This document shows positions 7,904 through 14,807 of a DNA stretch of 14,807 nucleotides, in pieces. This stretch comes from Cyclostephanos tholiformis (Eukaryota > Bacillariophyta > Thalassiosirophyceae > Thalassiosirales > Thalassiosiraceae). The notes under the pieces were generated by a model. That model saw nothing but the letters and a program-made list of their open reading frames with translations. It was not told where the DNA came from and did not search any database. A program made the position numbers and the translations under genes. Location: NCBI GenBank assembly GCA_036939975.1, contig JALLPB010001973.1:1-14807 (forward strand), given 5' to 3'. Numbering within the stretch: the first letter of the stretch is position 1; every line of letters begins with the position of its first letter.

Positions 7904-8998
7904 CTAATAGAAGTATAATGTTATAAATAGATTTAATCGTTTGTTTAGATAATTTAAAGTTTTGCATTTGAGTTCCGCTTTGAGTTCCTTGAGTTTGTCT
8001 TCAAGCGTGGAGGGGTTGGCGGTGACCGCATTTGCAACAGTGGCCGTTGGTTGATCCTTTACTGCATTGATGCCCGCTGTGGTGGCTTGGGCTAAGGCAA
8101 GGAGGTTCTTGTCGATGTACATTTTGAGGTCGGCAATGCTAGTGACATGGTTAGTGGTGGCTCCCACTGATCGTGCTGTCTTGGCCCCATACTGATCGCA
8201 TTGGCGTCATTCGTGGTCGGCGGCGGAGAAGTATTTTTTGAATTCGATCCATGTTTGGCTTGTTGCTGCCTTGAGTTCCCATTTGATCACCTCCTCCTTG
8301 AAATCTCCGTGACCCTTGATCTGTTCGAGAATGGTGACCATGACCATGGATTCGCTTGCGGTGATGTTGTGCTTTTTGAGGAGTTTAATGGTGGCATCAA
8401 CGTTTTTGAAGTGGCCCTTGAGTCGTAGGTCGCCATCGAAGTTAACTGGGTCGTTGAGGGCATCCAACAATTGCTTCTTGCCAAAGACATCCATGACTCT
8501 GGCGTTGGTGCGGAGGTGAGTCATAATTTTGAGCGGTGTCACATTTTCAAACTCCATGTTGTCGTCTTTGATTTTGACTAACGTTTCCGCTGGTACATTG
8601 TTGATGATGAGGTACTTCAACGCTTCCTTGACCCCCTCCTGAGTGTAGTACTGTTCACAATCGGCCAAATGTTCATCCTTTGCTAGTGTGATCTCACCTG
8701 CAGTCGCCATTGCAACATACTTGGCGGTGCATCCTGGCTTCGTGTACTCAATGAAGGTCTCGGTGGTGCTCTTTAGTAGGGTTTGGTAGGCTGCCGTCTC
8801 GAGGATTAGTCCAGCATATCCATGTTGGCCTCCGTTGTGGTCGGACATGACACTTCGTGCAATGGTGACTATGCTCTTTTCGAACTTGTTGTACTCTTTG
8901 ATGGTGTATTTGACTTTGGTGATGGCGGCGACGGATGCGGCTTTCGCTACGATGGACACGTGTGCAGTATTCTTGATGGTTACGTTTCCTCCCGACAT
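7904..8998 (-). pseudogene. Retrotransposon Gag-like relic (Copia/UBN2 type) with in-frame TGA
   Basis: A minus-strand frame starts at ATG 8998 in a good context (GTCAAAATGTCG) and runs 263 codons to TGA at 8209-8207. The same frame then continues without a shift for about 80 codons to 7904. The middle and end resemble the Gag region of Copia-type LTR elements: NVTPLKIMTHLRTNARVMDV, a segment of helices, then WELKAATSQTWIEFKKYF before the stop. After the stop comes a helical tail, DKLKELKAEL. No zinc knuckle, protease, integrase or reverse transcriptase follows, and sequence after about 7969 looks like unrelated AT-rich DNA. So this is an orphan Gag whose pol part is missing. The stop could be CGA to TGA (Arg), or less likely a recoding site. 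Gag assignment is from pattern memory, moderately sure. Confidence 0.65.
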
Positions 8999-9046
8999 TT
9001 TGACGATGGTATCTGTTATCGGAAGTTGGATTGAGATGATTGGTAA

Positions 9047-9112
9047 ATAAAATCACTAACTGCTAGACAGCGCAGAAAGGAATGTAGTGAATAAATAGGT
9101 TAGTGATTTTAT
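9047..9112. repeat. 14 bp perfect inverted repeat, 38 bp spacer
   Basis: ATAAAATCACTAAC (9047-9060) is the exact reverse complement of GTTAGTGATTTTAT (9099-9112). It lies about 50 bp upstream of the Gag-like start on the minus strand, in what would be its leader. It could be an RNA structure of the leader or a remnant of a small insertion. Confidence 0.9.
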
Positions 9113-9530
9113 GAGGCTACTTTTTACCTGTGTGATGTTTACTAGCGAAGCTAGGGACAATCGATGGAAGATGACTGATGTGTCACACGTTTGGGTGTGA
9201 TGATGCCTCTCATCTGGAATTCTGATTGGACTCGACTGGGAACACTTGTGTCCTTCCTGGATCGTGATATCCTGCATGTTCCGGCTTGGATTAGCAAGAT
9301 AACATATTATGATTTGTATGTAAAAATATCTGTAGATATCTCGCTGAAATGGGGGAAGTCTCGCTAATCTGGGGGAAGTTGAACTGAAAAAAAGATGCGT
9401 TAAGGGACATTCTGTTTCTTGTAAGTTCAAAAAATATCATTGCAGTTGATTTGAACTGCCACATTGTAGGAAAGAACATTGGTTGAAGCGGCCATAAAAC
9501 AAGAGCACACTCACTGTTTCACTAAATATC
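9113..9530. other. Spacer between the divergent Gag relic and the downstream gene relic
   Basis: No coding signal. This is where a 5' LTR of the minus-strand Gag element would be expected, but no LTR pair, TG...CA ends or tRNA primer site could be identified. It contains the 20 bp tandem duplication at 9339-9378. Confidence 0.45.
9339..9378 (+). repeat. 20 bp imperfect tandem duplication
   Basis: TCTCGCTGAAATGGGGGAAG (9339-9358) is followed directly by TCTCGCTAATCTGGGGGAAG (9359-9378), with three differences. Confidence 0.9.
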
Positions 9531-10547
9531 ATGGGGAAAACACAGAACAAGAGCCCCACAAAAACGCCTCAGAGAACGGGTCAAAAATCAAGGACAAGTC
9601 CAAGGAAGCAGAATGCAATGGCGTGTGAGAGAGGTAGTGGTCCTGTTGGTAGGGGAGGGAAGATAGGGAAGATGGGTGGAAGAAGCATACCATCCTCTTC
9701 ATCATTAGAGTACGAATCAGACAACGACATCGAATCAAATAAAGAGGATGAACATGCAGTGGTCAGATGAGGAGAAAAACTTCTCCGAAAGCATAAGTAC
9801 CTTTGTCCGAGTTTTCTTATTTCCAAAGTACAAATTCCTCAAGGACGGATGGCAGAAATTCAAGCCAGATAAAAATGATAGCTTGTTGTTGATGTGCTTG
9901 CACAATCTGTGACTGCCAGAGGGGAGCAAAATGGATGATATTTGGGAAAGTTTGATAGTGCCATTGATACAGATGAAATATGTAAACATGAAGGGGAACA
10001 TGAACAATGACCTGAAGAACATATACCTGAGTATGATTTGCTTTGTGAAGTGTGATTTGAAGAATGTTTTATATGAGAACTAACCAAATTGAATGTCCTC
10101 CACCTATTTGCAGACGATAATAATATCCTAAAACTGGACAAGATAGCAGAAAGACTGCAAGGATTGATTGACAAGACAAACGTTGACAATGACAAGAACC
10201 AAGGATTGCCTGAGGTGTATGAGTTCTTCACAAGATATGTGCGGCAGATTCATCCAGACACACATTGGAAGAGGACCATGAAGATCAACGCAATTTTAGT
10301 ATTTTTCCAACTCATCTCCAAGTGATATTGCTTTTGTCATTTTGTTGCTTAAAATGGTATGCCAGTATGGGACAGGAAGTAGGTTCTGTTCAAAAGTGAA
10401 AAAATGAAGAAGACAAAAGCAAAACCTCTGTTCACATCGGGAGAAGGCCAGAAGAGAAGCTTCGGAAAAACAACATGGAGTAAGGAAGGGTTGAAGTATT
10501 TCCACAAGGTAGAGAGAATTTGGCAGGAGGCGTACAGTAATAAATGA
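9531..10547 (+). pseudogene. Decayed spliced gene of unrecognised, probably transposon-borne family
   Basis: The first frame starts at ATG 9531 with a basic Lys/Arg/Ser/Thr-rich leader and then an acidic stretch (ESDNDIESNKEDE). A frameshift near 9750 leads to a second frame, WSDEEKNFSESISTFVRVF then LFPKYKFLKDGWQKF, with an in-frame TGA at 9910. After DDIWESLIVPLIQMKYVN and a candidate intron (10052-10113) it continues NNILKLDKIAERLQGLIDK to about 10315. Shifts give SPSDIAFVILLLK, then NGMPVWDRK, a TAG at 10380, and LFTSGEGQKRSFGKTTWSKE followed by GLKYFHKVERIWQEAY to TGA 10547. The pieces keep one order and orientation, so this was one protein of roughly 320 residues. The W..EG..YF...E..W pattern and the charged leader recall repetitive hypothetical proteins of algal genomes, but I cannot name a family or function. 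Confidence 0.6.
10052..10113 (+). other. Candidate intron in the unrecognised gene relic
   Basis: The acceptor CCACCTATTTGCAG ends at 10113 and the branch-like ACTAAC lies at 10079-10083 region. A donor GTGATT at 10052 joins the flanking frames (ICFVK to DNNILKL). An alternative donor at 10066 would give 48 nt but a frame that stops soon. Reading through instead meets TAA at 10081. Confidence 0.5.
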
Positions 10548-10905
10548 TGAGGAGGTGGTGGATGTGGAGAATGAAAGAAAGCGGAAAAGGAGATCGGATA
10601 GATGTAAGAGTAGGTGAAGATGAAAAGAATATGGTCGGTGTGTGGAGTTCATTGTTAGGTAATATCGTTATAAATGTTAGGACAAGTCTATGACAAATAA
10701 ACTTTGATAATAGGGTAAAATGTTATAAATAAAAGCATAATTTTATGATTAAAAATAAAATACTCTAGTTAATTTAAACTGCTACTGAGAAAAAAACTAA
10801 TTTGTGTACACATTTTAATCAAAAAATTAAGATGTAAAAAATAAAATTATACTACATCTGAGATCAAGAATGAATATCTAAGTAAAATTTTAATTCTGGA
10901 GATCA
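10548..10905. other. AT-rich non-coding end of the insertion
   Basis: Up to about 10660 there is purine-rich DNA that may be the decayed tail of the preceding gene. From 10660 the DNA is strongly AT-rich with no coding signal, mirroring the AT-rich left end of the insertion. The word AATGTTATAAATA at 10719-10731 also occurs at 7917-7929. Confidence 0.5.
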
Positions 10906-10924
10906 ATTAAGTGGTCTTGTAAGG
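10906..10924 (-). repeat. Right 19 bp inverted repeat of the inserted segment
   Basis: Reverse complement of 6146-6164 with one mismatch. It directly precedes the resumed MULE reading frame, whose first in-frame codon is GCA at 10924. Confidence 0.85.
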
Positions 10925-11190
10925 CATATTGGTTGAGAAAGGAACAGTGGCAGTTACAATTTCCAAATGACATCACATGTGCATGTGATATGATGCTAGC
11001 AACAATTAAGTCTATATTGCCCCAATTGGACAGTGGGAAAAAGAACGGTAGGCCAAAGAAGGATAAGCAAAAGATGGGTATCACAAATCACATTCAGAAT
11101 TCAAAGGGAAAGAGTGAGAGAATACGCCCACAGGCGTATGATTTGCCAAGTACCTTGGGAGAATCTCCCGCCATCGGAGTATACATGTGA
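10924..11190 (+). pseudogene. MULE transposase relic, segment C-terminal to the SWIM finger
   Basis: The frame opens AYWLRKEQWQLQFPND, the W-rich stretch that follows the SWIM zinc finger in MULE transposases. After IKSILPQLDSG comes KKNGRPKKDKQKMGITNHI, a basic AT-hook-like GRPKK segment also usual near the end of this family. It has no start codon of its own and no SWIM finger, so it is an internal fragment. Position in the protein and orientation match the fragment ending at 6145, so I read the two as one gene split by the 4.78 kb insertion. The frame ends at TGA 11188-11190; a GTGAGA at 11186 could be an intron donor instead of a true end. Confidence is high for MULE origin, lower for being the same copy. 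Confidence 0.75.
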
Positions 11191-11496
11191 GAAAGAATCG
11201 GGCGAGAAACCCGATTCAATCCGGACCATCAGACTCTTGTATGTAGATTGTACCCAAAAGAATCGTACAAAATTGACTGACGTTAGCAGAGGCACATGCT
11301 TTTTCTGATGAAAAGCTTCGCACAGGTGTCAACTCAGAAGCTTGTCACAGGAGTGTGGTGACCACCACGTTGCCATTGCCATAATATTTTATATTCTAGA
11401 CCTAACACTACTTAGTTGACTGAATAGCACAGGCCATTGTTCTTGACGACGGTGACCGATGTGGCCATGGCCATTGACTCCTTTACCTCCTAATAG
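11191..11496. other. Stretch between MULE pieces, no clear coding
   Basis: No clear frame connects the segment ending at 11190 with the one opening at 11497. It may be an intron (donor GTGAGA at 11186) or decayed coding sequence. AAGCTTCGCACAGGTGTCAACT and a second AAGCTTGTCACAGG form a loose direct repeat near 11313-11350. Confidence 0.35.
11195..11217. repeat. 8 bp stem, 7 nt loop hairpin
   Basis: GAATCGGG (11195-11202) and CCCGATTC (11210-11217) pair perfectly around CGAGAAA. It lies just after the MULE frame ends. A second small palindrome, GGGAGA-A-TCTCCC, lies nearby at about 11157-11169. Neither is followed by a T-run. Confidence 0.85.
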
Positions 11497-11720
11497 ACTA
11501 TTTTCTACAAGAGAAAGCAAGGTCAGAAGGGGACTACACGTGCAGGTGGCAAATCAAAAATCAAACCTTTTCTTGAGGTTGAAGATGACATTGACATCAA
11601 TGACCTACTATAGCCAGGTGCGGGTGAACCAGATGTGAAGGGGAATGTAATGGGGACTGCGGATTAACATCATTTAACCATACAAGCCGATGGGGCCTCC
11701 GGCACGGGAATCAGTCAAAA

Positions 11721-11768
11721 GTAATTTGTTATTTTTTGAATTAGTGTACTAATACCATATGTATGCAG
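11721..11768 (+). other. Candidate 48 nt GT-AG intron
   Basis: Donor GTAATTTG at 11721, branch-like TACTAAT at about 11748-11754, and acceptor CATATGTATGCAG ending at 11768. Splicing joins two open frames; reading through meets a stop. Confidence 0.6.
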
Positions 11769-11834
11769 TCTACAGAGTCAGAGGCTATGGAGTCACGCTG
11801 TTGATGTAACTCCTTCACAAGCCGCAACAAAAAT

Positions 11835-11906
11835 AATGGCGGGAATGCAGAATGGTGAAATGGCAGGAGAAATGGCGGAATGGCAGAAAGAATGGCAGAA
11901 TGGCAG
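11835..11906 (+). repeat. AATGGCRG minisatellite
   Basis: About seven imperfect copies of AATGGCAG or AATGGCGG with spacers (GAA, AAAG). It falls inside the candidate last exon and there encodes the MAGMQNGEMAGEMAEWQKEW repeat. Confidence 0.75.
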
Positions 11907-11925
11907 ATATTTGATTAAAAAATGA

Positions 11926-12200
11926 TACATACACACTATTTTTTATATACCATGGTGGAGCCGTTCGCCAGGTCCAGCAGCACGGATTTTGCGATTTAGA
12001 CAAAACCCTCCCAGTTGCACTTCCGTGATGGGGTGATTGATGGCTGCATCGGAGGATTTTGTTTCATTTTGTAAATTGGCCGAGAAATAAAATAATTTAA
12101 TAATTTGATCGATTTTACCTAAGTTTCCCCCCCCGCCCAACTCGATTGCCCCTCAAAACAATCCAATCGCACTCCCCTTGCGCCCACTTTCATTCACTCG
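11926..12200. other. Intergenic, nothing recognised
   Basis: No coding frame or clear repeat. A C-run (12127-12134) starts the change to a pyrimidine-rich composition. Confidence 0.5.
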
Positions 12201-12960
12201 TCACATTCCATCTCTCGTCCGTCGATGCCGCTCTGTTTTGGTTTATTGTTGTGTTTTTTACATCATTTTGAGCCATCTATGGCTGCAACGAATTTTAATT
12301 TTTATTTTTTTTGTCGCCTCATTTGTCACCGCCAAACAATTGTTAAATGCCCACCCCATATGTTTTGCCGCAGTTGCATGCCATCTCCGATGTCCCTTCC
12401 GCGGGCAACACTGACTTTCGGTTGGTTGTTGTGTCCCCCGATTTAATGATGGCCACCTACAACCATGGCCCCACCCCCTTTCTCTTAATTTTTGTCGATT
12501 TAATTCGATGACCAAACCAACGACATGGTGTCCCCCCACACGTTCCACCACTGCCGCGCGTCCTTCCCGACTCTCCCTCTCTCTAAGACGCCGACTTTCA
12601 TTTAATTGTTGCGTGTAATTTCAAAAATGGCGGCCACACTAAGGCCCAGGCATCCCCCCACTCGTCGCTCTATTTTTTGATCCCTCTATTTTCGCCCTCC
12701 CTAGTGATCAAACCAATGATAGCGACAGAATCTTGATGGCTCGCGGCCTGCTCATGGTGTGGGGTAGCGGCAGCACTGTGATTGGATGGCGCCGCTGCTG
12801 TACCCATGGAGATAAAGGAGGGAAAAGCCGATGGGAGTAGGGTGGCAGTGGCTCGAGTTGGTTGTTGTGTGTTGGTATGGATGTACTTTACGGTACATGC
12901 CTACGACAATAACACCGACAATGACAATTTAATCTTTTCTCTTATTTGATAGTGTAATAC
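12201..12960. repeat. Degenerate repeat array of about 185 bp period, non-coding
   Basis: A phrase of the form GCCGACTTTCRTTTRRTTGTTGYGTGT followed by ATGGCNGCCAC recurs near 12225-12290, 12410-12455 and 12588-12635. Each is followed about 80-100 bp later by a GATNACCAAACCAAYGA-like phrase (12330-12342, 12509-12522, 12705-12720). A further TTGGTTGTTGTGTGTTGG lies at 12855. Copies are heavily diverged. No gene is supported here. Confidence 0.4.
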
Positions 12961-13115
12961 TTTTGCATAACTATGAAATGTTGCAATTTCCCAACATAAA
13001 AATGAACGGGAACGGCCAGGCAAGAAATGATGTTGGCGTCAGGACATCGCCCTGTCGACCAAATTTGGACGACTTTGTTGTGTGTCGGCAACATGTTGGC
13101 GACATGTGCAACTAA

Positions 13116-13814
13116 GGGGGGGGCGCCCTGTCGGAAGTGGGGGTTAATTGGTCCACATTCCTGGCTCCGGCAAACTTGGCCTCCTGGGTCCTGGACAACA
13201 TTCTCAACATCAGAACACATGCGGCACACAACAGGCATGAAGGGGTTGCCCACTACTAGCCAGGGGGAACAGCCACTTTTGCAAGTGGGGACCTGGTCCG
13301 ATACATGAAGCAAAAAGGAGATGATTTCTGCAGTCTCGGCCAATGGTGCTCCACCCTCTTCTACAGCGATCCGACCCACAGAACTCGGGTTGTTGCTGTG
13401 TACAATGTGGGAAGGCAATCGCCAAAGGGGCTGAAGACAATATATCTACAACAAGTGCGCCATATCCAAACCCACCAACTAAACACAAGTCCATCTTGGC
13501 TGTTCTTTATGCACTTTCTGGCACAACTTCAAGTCTGGCAATGTCAGGGGGACAGGCTCTTGATCTTCATGGACATGAATGAGCACGTCTTGTGTGGAAC
13601 AGTGGCGCGTCACCTTCTCTCAATGGGCCTAGTCGAGATGACGCATCAACATTGGGGAGCCATCAAACCTCACACGTTCATCGGCGGAGTGGACCCAATC
13701 AACCAGAGTTTGCTCTTGCTATATAGCACACTTAGAAGGTCAGATGCCAATACACAGATTGCCAGAATGACTGGAGGCATGCAGGCGGTCCATCACCGGG
13801 TTTCCTACCAATGA
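13116..13814 (+). pseudogene. Non-LTR retrotransposon endonuclease (EEP/AP-endonuclease-like) relic
   Basis: In one frame: SEVGVNW (13131-13151), whose Glu fits the metal-binding Glu of the endonuclease/exonuclease/phosphatase fold; RHEGVAHY, a TAG at 13257, then PGGTATFASGDLVRYMK; GDDFCSLGQW; a YNVGRQ strand; GDRLLIFMDMNEH with the DxN catalytic pair (Asp codon 13572); and TFIGGVDPI. This order matches the endonuclease domain of stramenopile endonuclease-reverse transcriptase polyproteins. The expected SDH triad near the end is not intact (AVHHR at about 13780). The TAG replaces a residue that is commonly Gln. Upstream of 13116 the reading moves to another frame at an eight-G run (13116-13123). 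It is followed in the same orientation by linker and reverse-transcriptase pieces. Confidence 0.75.
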
Positions 13815-14662
13815 GGCCAACAAGGTGTCAATGCATCGGCTGGACACTCAGATGGAAGAAATGCAATGGGGCAGTGAAACACAGTGCCACCAACTTTTCT
13901 CAATGGCCATGCTATTCAGTGAGCTTGTGCGGACCTACCATTATAGACGAAGGGCCTATCAGGGCCTGCTGAACGCTCTGGAATGGACAGCACACAATGC
14001 TAGCAATGCGTACCGAGATGCTTTGCGATGAGGTATTCCTTCCCGGCATTTCCTAAATGCAGCACATTGCCAAGATGGGGTCAAAGCATGTGAACGGCGC
14101 CAGCAATTGTTGAAAGGGCAATTGGTGGGGCTTTGGAAAGTACACCTGCGACATCTATATCCACACGCAGGAGTCCGGGGACAACAGAAAGGGCAACGAC
14201 ATCCTCCACATTATCGGATGCGAGGAACAGAAGTCAATGTGGTGGAGAATTAACAGGGCCTTAGACAAACCACCCCTCGGGGCCATCCCATTCGTCCAAT
14301 GGCTAGAGAATGGGTTAGTTGTTGATGTCACGGAAACTGACAAGATGAATAGGGAGATTCAAACAGTCACGGAACAGCGGTTTGACCTCTCAATGAGTGC
14401 ACCCATCACAATGTCTTCCTTGCGCGTAAGACTTGGATTCCTCTCCAACACAAATTTCATCAACAGCCTACTTGCGGGAGACGTCCACATTCCCTGGGAT
14501 GTAGATGATGTGATGGCAACCATCCTTATTTTGTCCTTTTCAGTTTACTCCGAGAGGGTCATGGCGTCGTTGATATCATGGCCAACCATTTCAGGTACTA
14601 CTGGGGACGATTTGAGGAGATACCTTGTCGTCAATCTCTGGGGTAAATGCCGGCCACTATAA
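13801..14662 (+). pseudogene. Linker region of the endonuclease-RT polyprotein, frameshifted
   Basis: The first piece (13801-14031) reads FPTNEANKVSMHRLDTQMEE and then a helical stretch, LVRTYHYRRRAYQGLL, to a TGA. Frames shift several times between 14031 and 14135. The next piece (about 14135-14662) includes CEEQKSMWWRINRALDKPP, WLENGLVVDVTETDKMNREI, RFDLSMSAPI and LRVRLGFLSN. These correspond to the conserved spacer between endonuclease and reverse transcriptase in diatom elements of this kind. Near 14545 the true frame moves again (VDIMANHFRYYWGRFEE). The whole is coding-like at the protein level but has no continuous frame. Confidence 0.65.
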
Positions 14663-14807
14663 ATTGGCAACTCACTCAGACATGGTCACAAATTTCCTCG
14701 CACGGAAAATCACACTGATCACATGGGGTGGCTGCCCCCCTGACCAATGGGGACATGGTCTTCAGGTAATGCTTGAGAAGGTGGCAGGGGTGGCCCTAGT
14801 GAACAAA
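14643..14807 (+). pseudogene. Reverse transcriptase N-terminal part, runs off the window
   Basis: A 55-codon open frame to the window end reads NAGHYKLATHSDMVTNFLAR and later GCPPDQWGHGLQVMLEKVAG then VALVNK. The VMLEK..G..LV.K pattern is the entry to the reverse transcriptase domain in endonuclease-RT polyproteins of diatoms. The catalytic motif (FADD-like) lies beyond the window, so it is not known whether the rest survives. The frame follows directly from the frameshifted linker. Confidence 0.7.

Larger units (their letters stand above)
6146..10924. mobile_element. 4.78 kb insertion splitting the MULE transposase
   Basis: The MULE reading breaks just after the SWIM finger (VSIML, to about 6145) and picks up at YWLRKEQW (from 10927), which are neighbouring positions in MULE transposases. 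The break points carry CCTCACAAGACCACTTAAT (6146-6164) and ATTAAGTGGTCTTGTAAGG (10906-10924), reverse complements with one mismatch. Both ends are AT-rich. TA occurs just outside each end (6144-6145; 10927-10928), but a TA target duplication is only a guess. Contents are an Ala-codon repeat, a possible Cys-rich spliced segment, a minus-strand Gag relic and an unrecognised decayed gene. It could be one element, nested insertions, or a rearrangement. No transposase of its own was recognised. Confidence 0.65.
11497..11925 (+). pseudogene. Probable 3' end of the MULE transposase: two exons with two nonsense codons
   Basis: One frame runs FYKRKQGQKGTTRAGGKSK, then EVEDDIDINDLL, meets TAG (11611) and continues in the same frame as PGAGEPDVKGNVMGTAD. 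It then meets TAA (11662-11667 region) and continues as HHLTIQADGASGTGISQ to 11720. A 48 nt intron (11721-11768) joins it to an exon open to TGA 11923-11925 (SHAVDVTPSQAATKIMAGMQ, then NGEMAGEMAEWQKEWQNGRY). A basic stretch followed by an acidic one is common at MULE C-termini, and its place after the 10924-11190 piece supports that. No domain identifies it on its own, so it could belong to another gene. The in-frame stops mark it as decayed. Confidence 0.45.

Noticed and set aside
8201..9050. Plus-strand open frames at 8201-8428, 8316-8519 and 8822-9050
   Set aside because: They are antisense shadows of the Gag-like frame.
9056..10231. Minus-strand frames of 69-124 codons (9056-9430, 9529-9826, 9860-10231)
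   Set aside because: No recognisable motif; those after 9531 are antisense to the decayed plus-strand gene.
12942..13494. Minus-strand frames of 158 and 94 codons
   Set aside because: They are antisense to the endonuclease relic and show no motif.

Overview
The window looks like a transposon-rich stretch of a stramenopile nuclear genome, most likely a marine diatom. The evidence is a GT92-type glycosyltransferase, short GT-AG introns of about 48-80 nt, and several decayed transposon families of the kinds common in diatom genomes. The organism assignment is inference. Only one gene looks intact; nearly every other protein-like signal is a frameshifted or stop-interrupted mobile-element relic.

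Layout. Positions 131-1994 form a 1.86 kb element bounded by long inverted repeats of about 340 bp, with a GC-rich, simple-repeat-rich interior and no convincing gene. About 210 bp further on is the only intact gene, a 522-codon GT92 family glycosyltransferase (2206-3774). Its 3' end runs into a decayed partial duplication of its own coding sequence, shifted by exactly 250 bp. From 4440 to 6163 lies a Mutator-like (MULE) transposase relic with a hairpin-bearing intron and a SWIM zinc finger. Its reading stops just after the SWIM finger and resumes 4.76 kb later at 10924. It then continues in pieces to 11925. The two break points carry a 19 bp imperfect inverted repeat (6146-6164 and 10906-10924), so the DNA between them is best read as an insertion into the MULE.

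The inserted block (6146-10924) has AT-rich ends. It holds an alanine-codon repeat with recurring C-tract motifs, a possible spliced Cys-rich coding segment, an orphan retrotransposon Gag relic on the minus strand (7904-8998), and a decayed spliced gene of an unrecognised, probably transposon-borne, family (9531-10547). To the right, 11926-12950 is non-coding with loosely repeated motifs. From 13116 to the right edge lies a broken endonuclease-reverse transcriptase polyprotein of a non-LTR retrotransposon that continues past the window.

The parts do not work together as an operon or pathway. This is a nest of insertions beside one host gene. I saw no CRISPR array, defence island, rRNA or tRNA. 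The most notable observations are the MULE split by an inserted segment, the self-duplication that sets the present stop codon of the glycosyltransferase, the long-inverted-repeat element upstream of that gene, and the unrecognised gene family relic.
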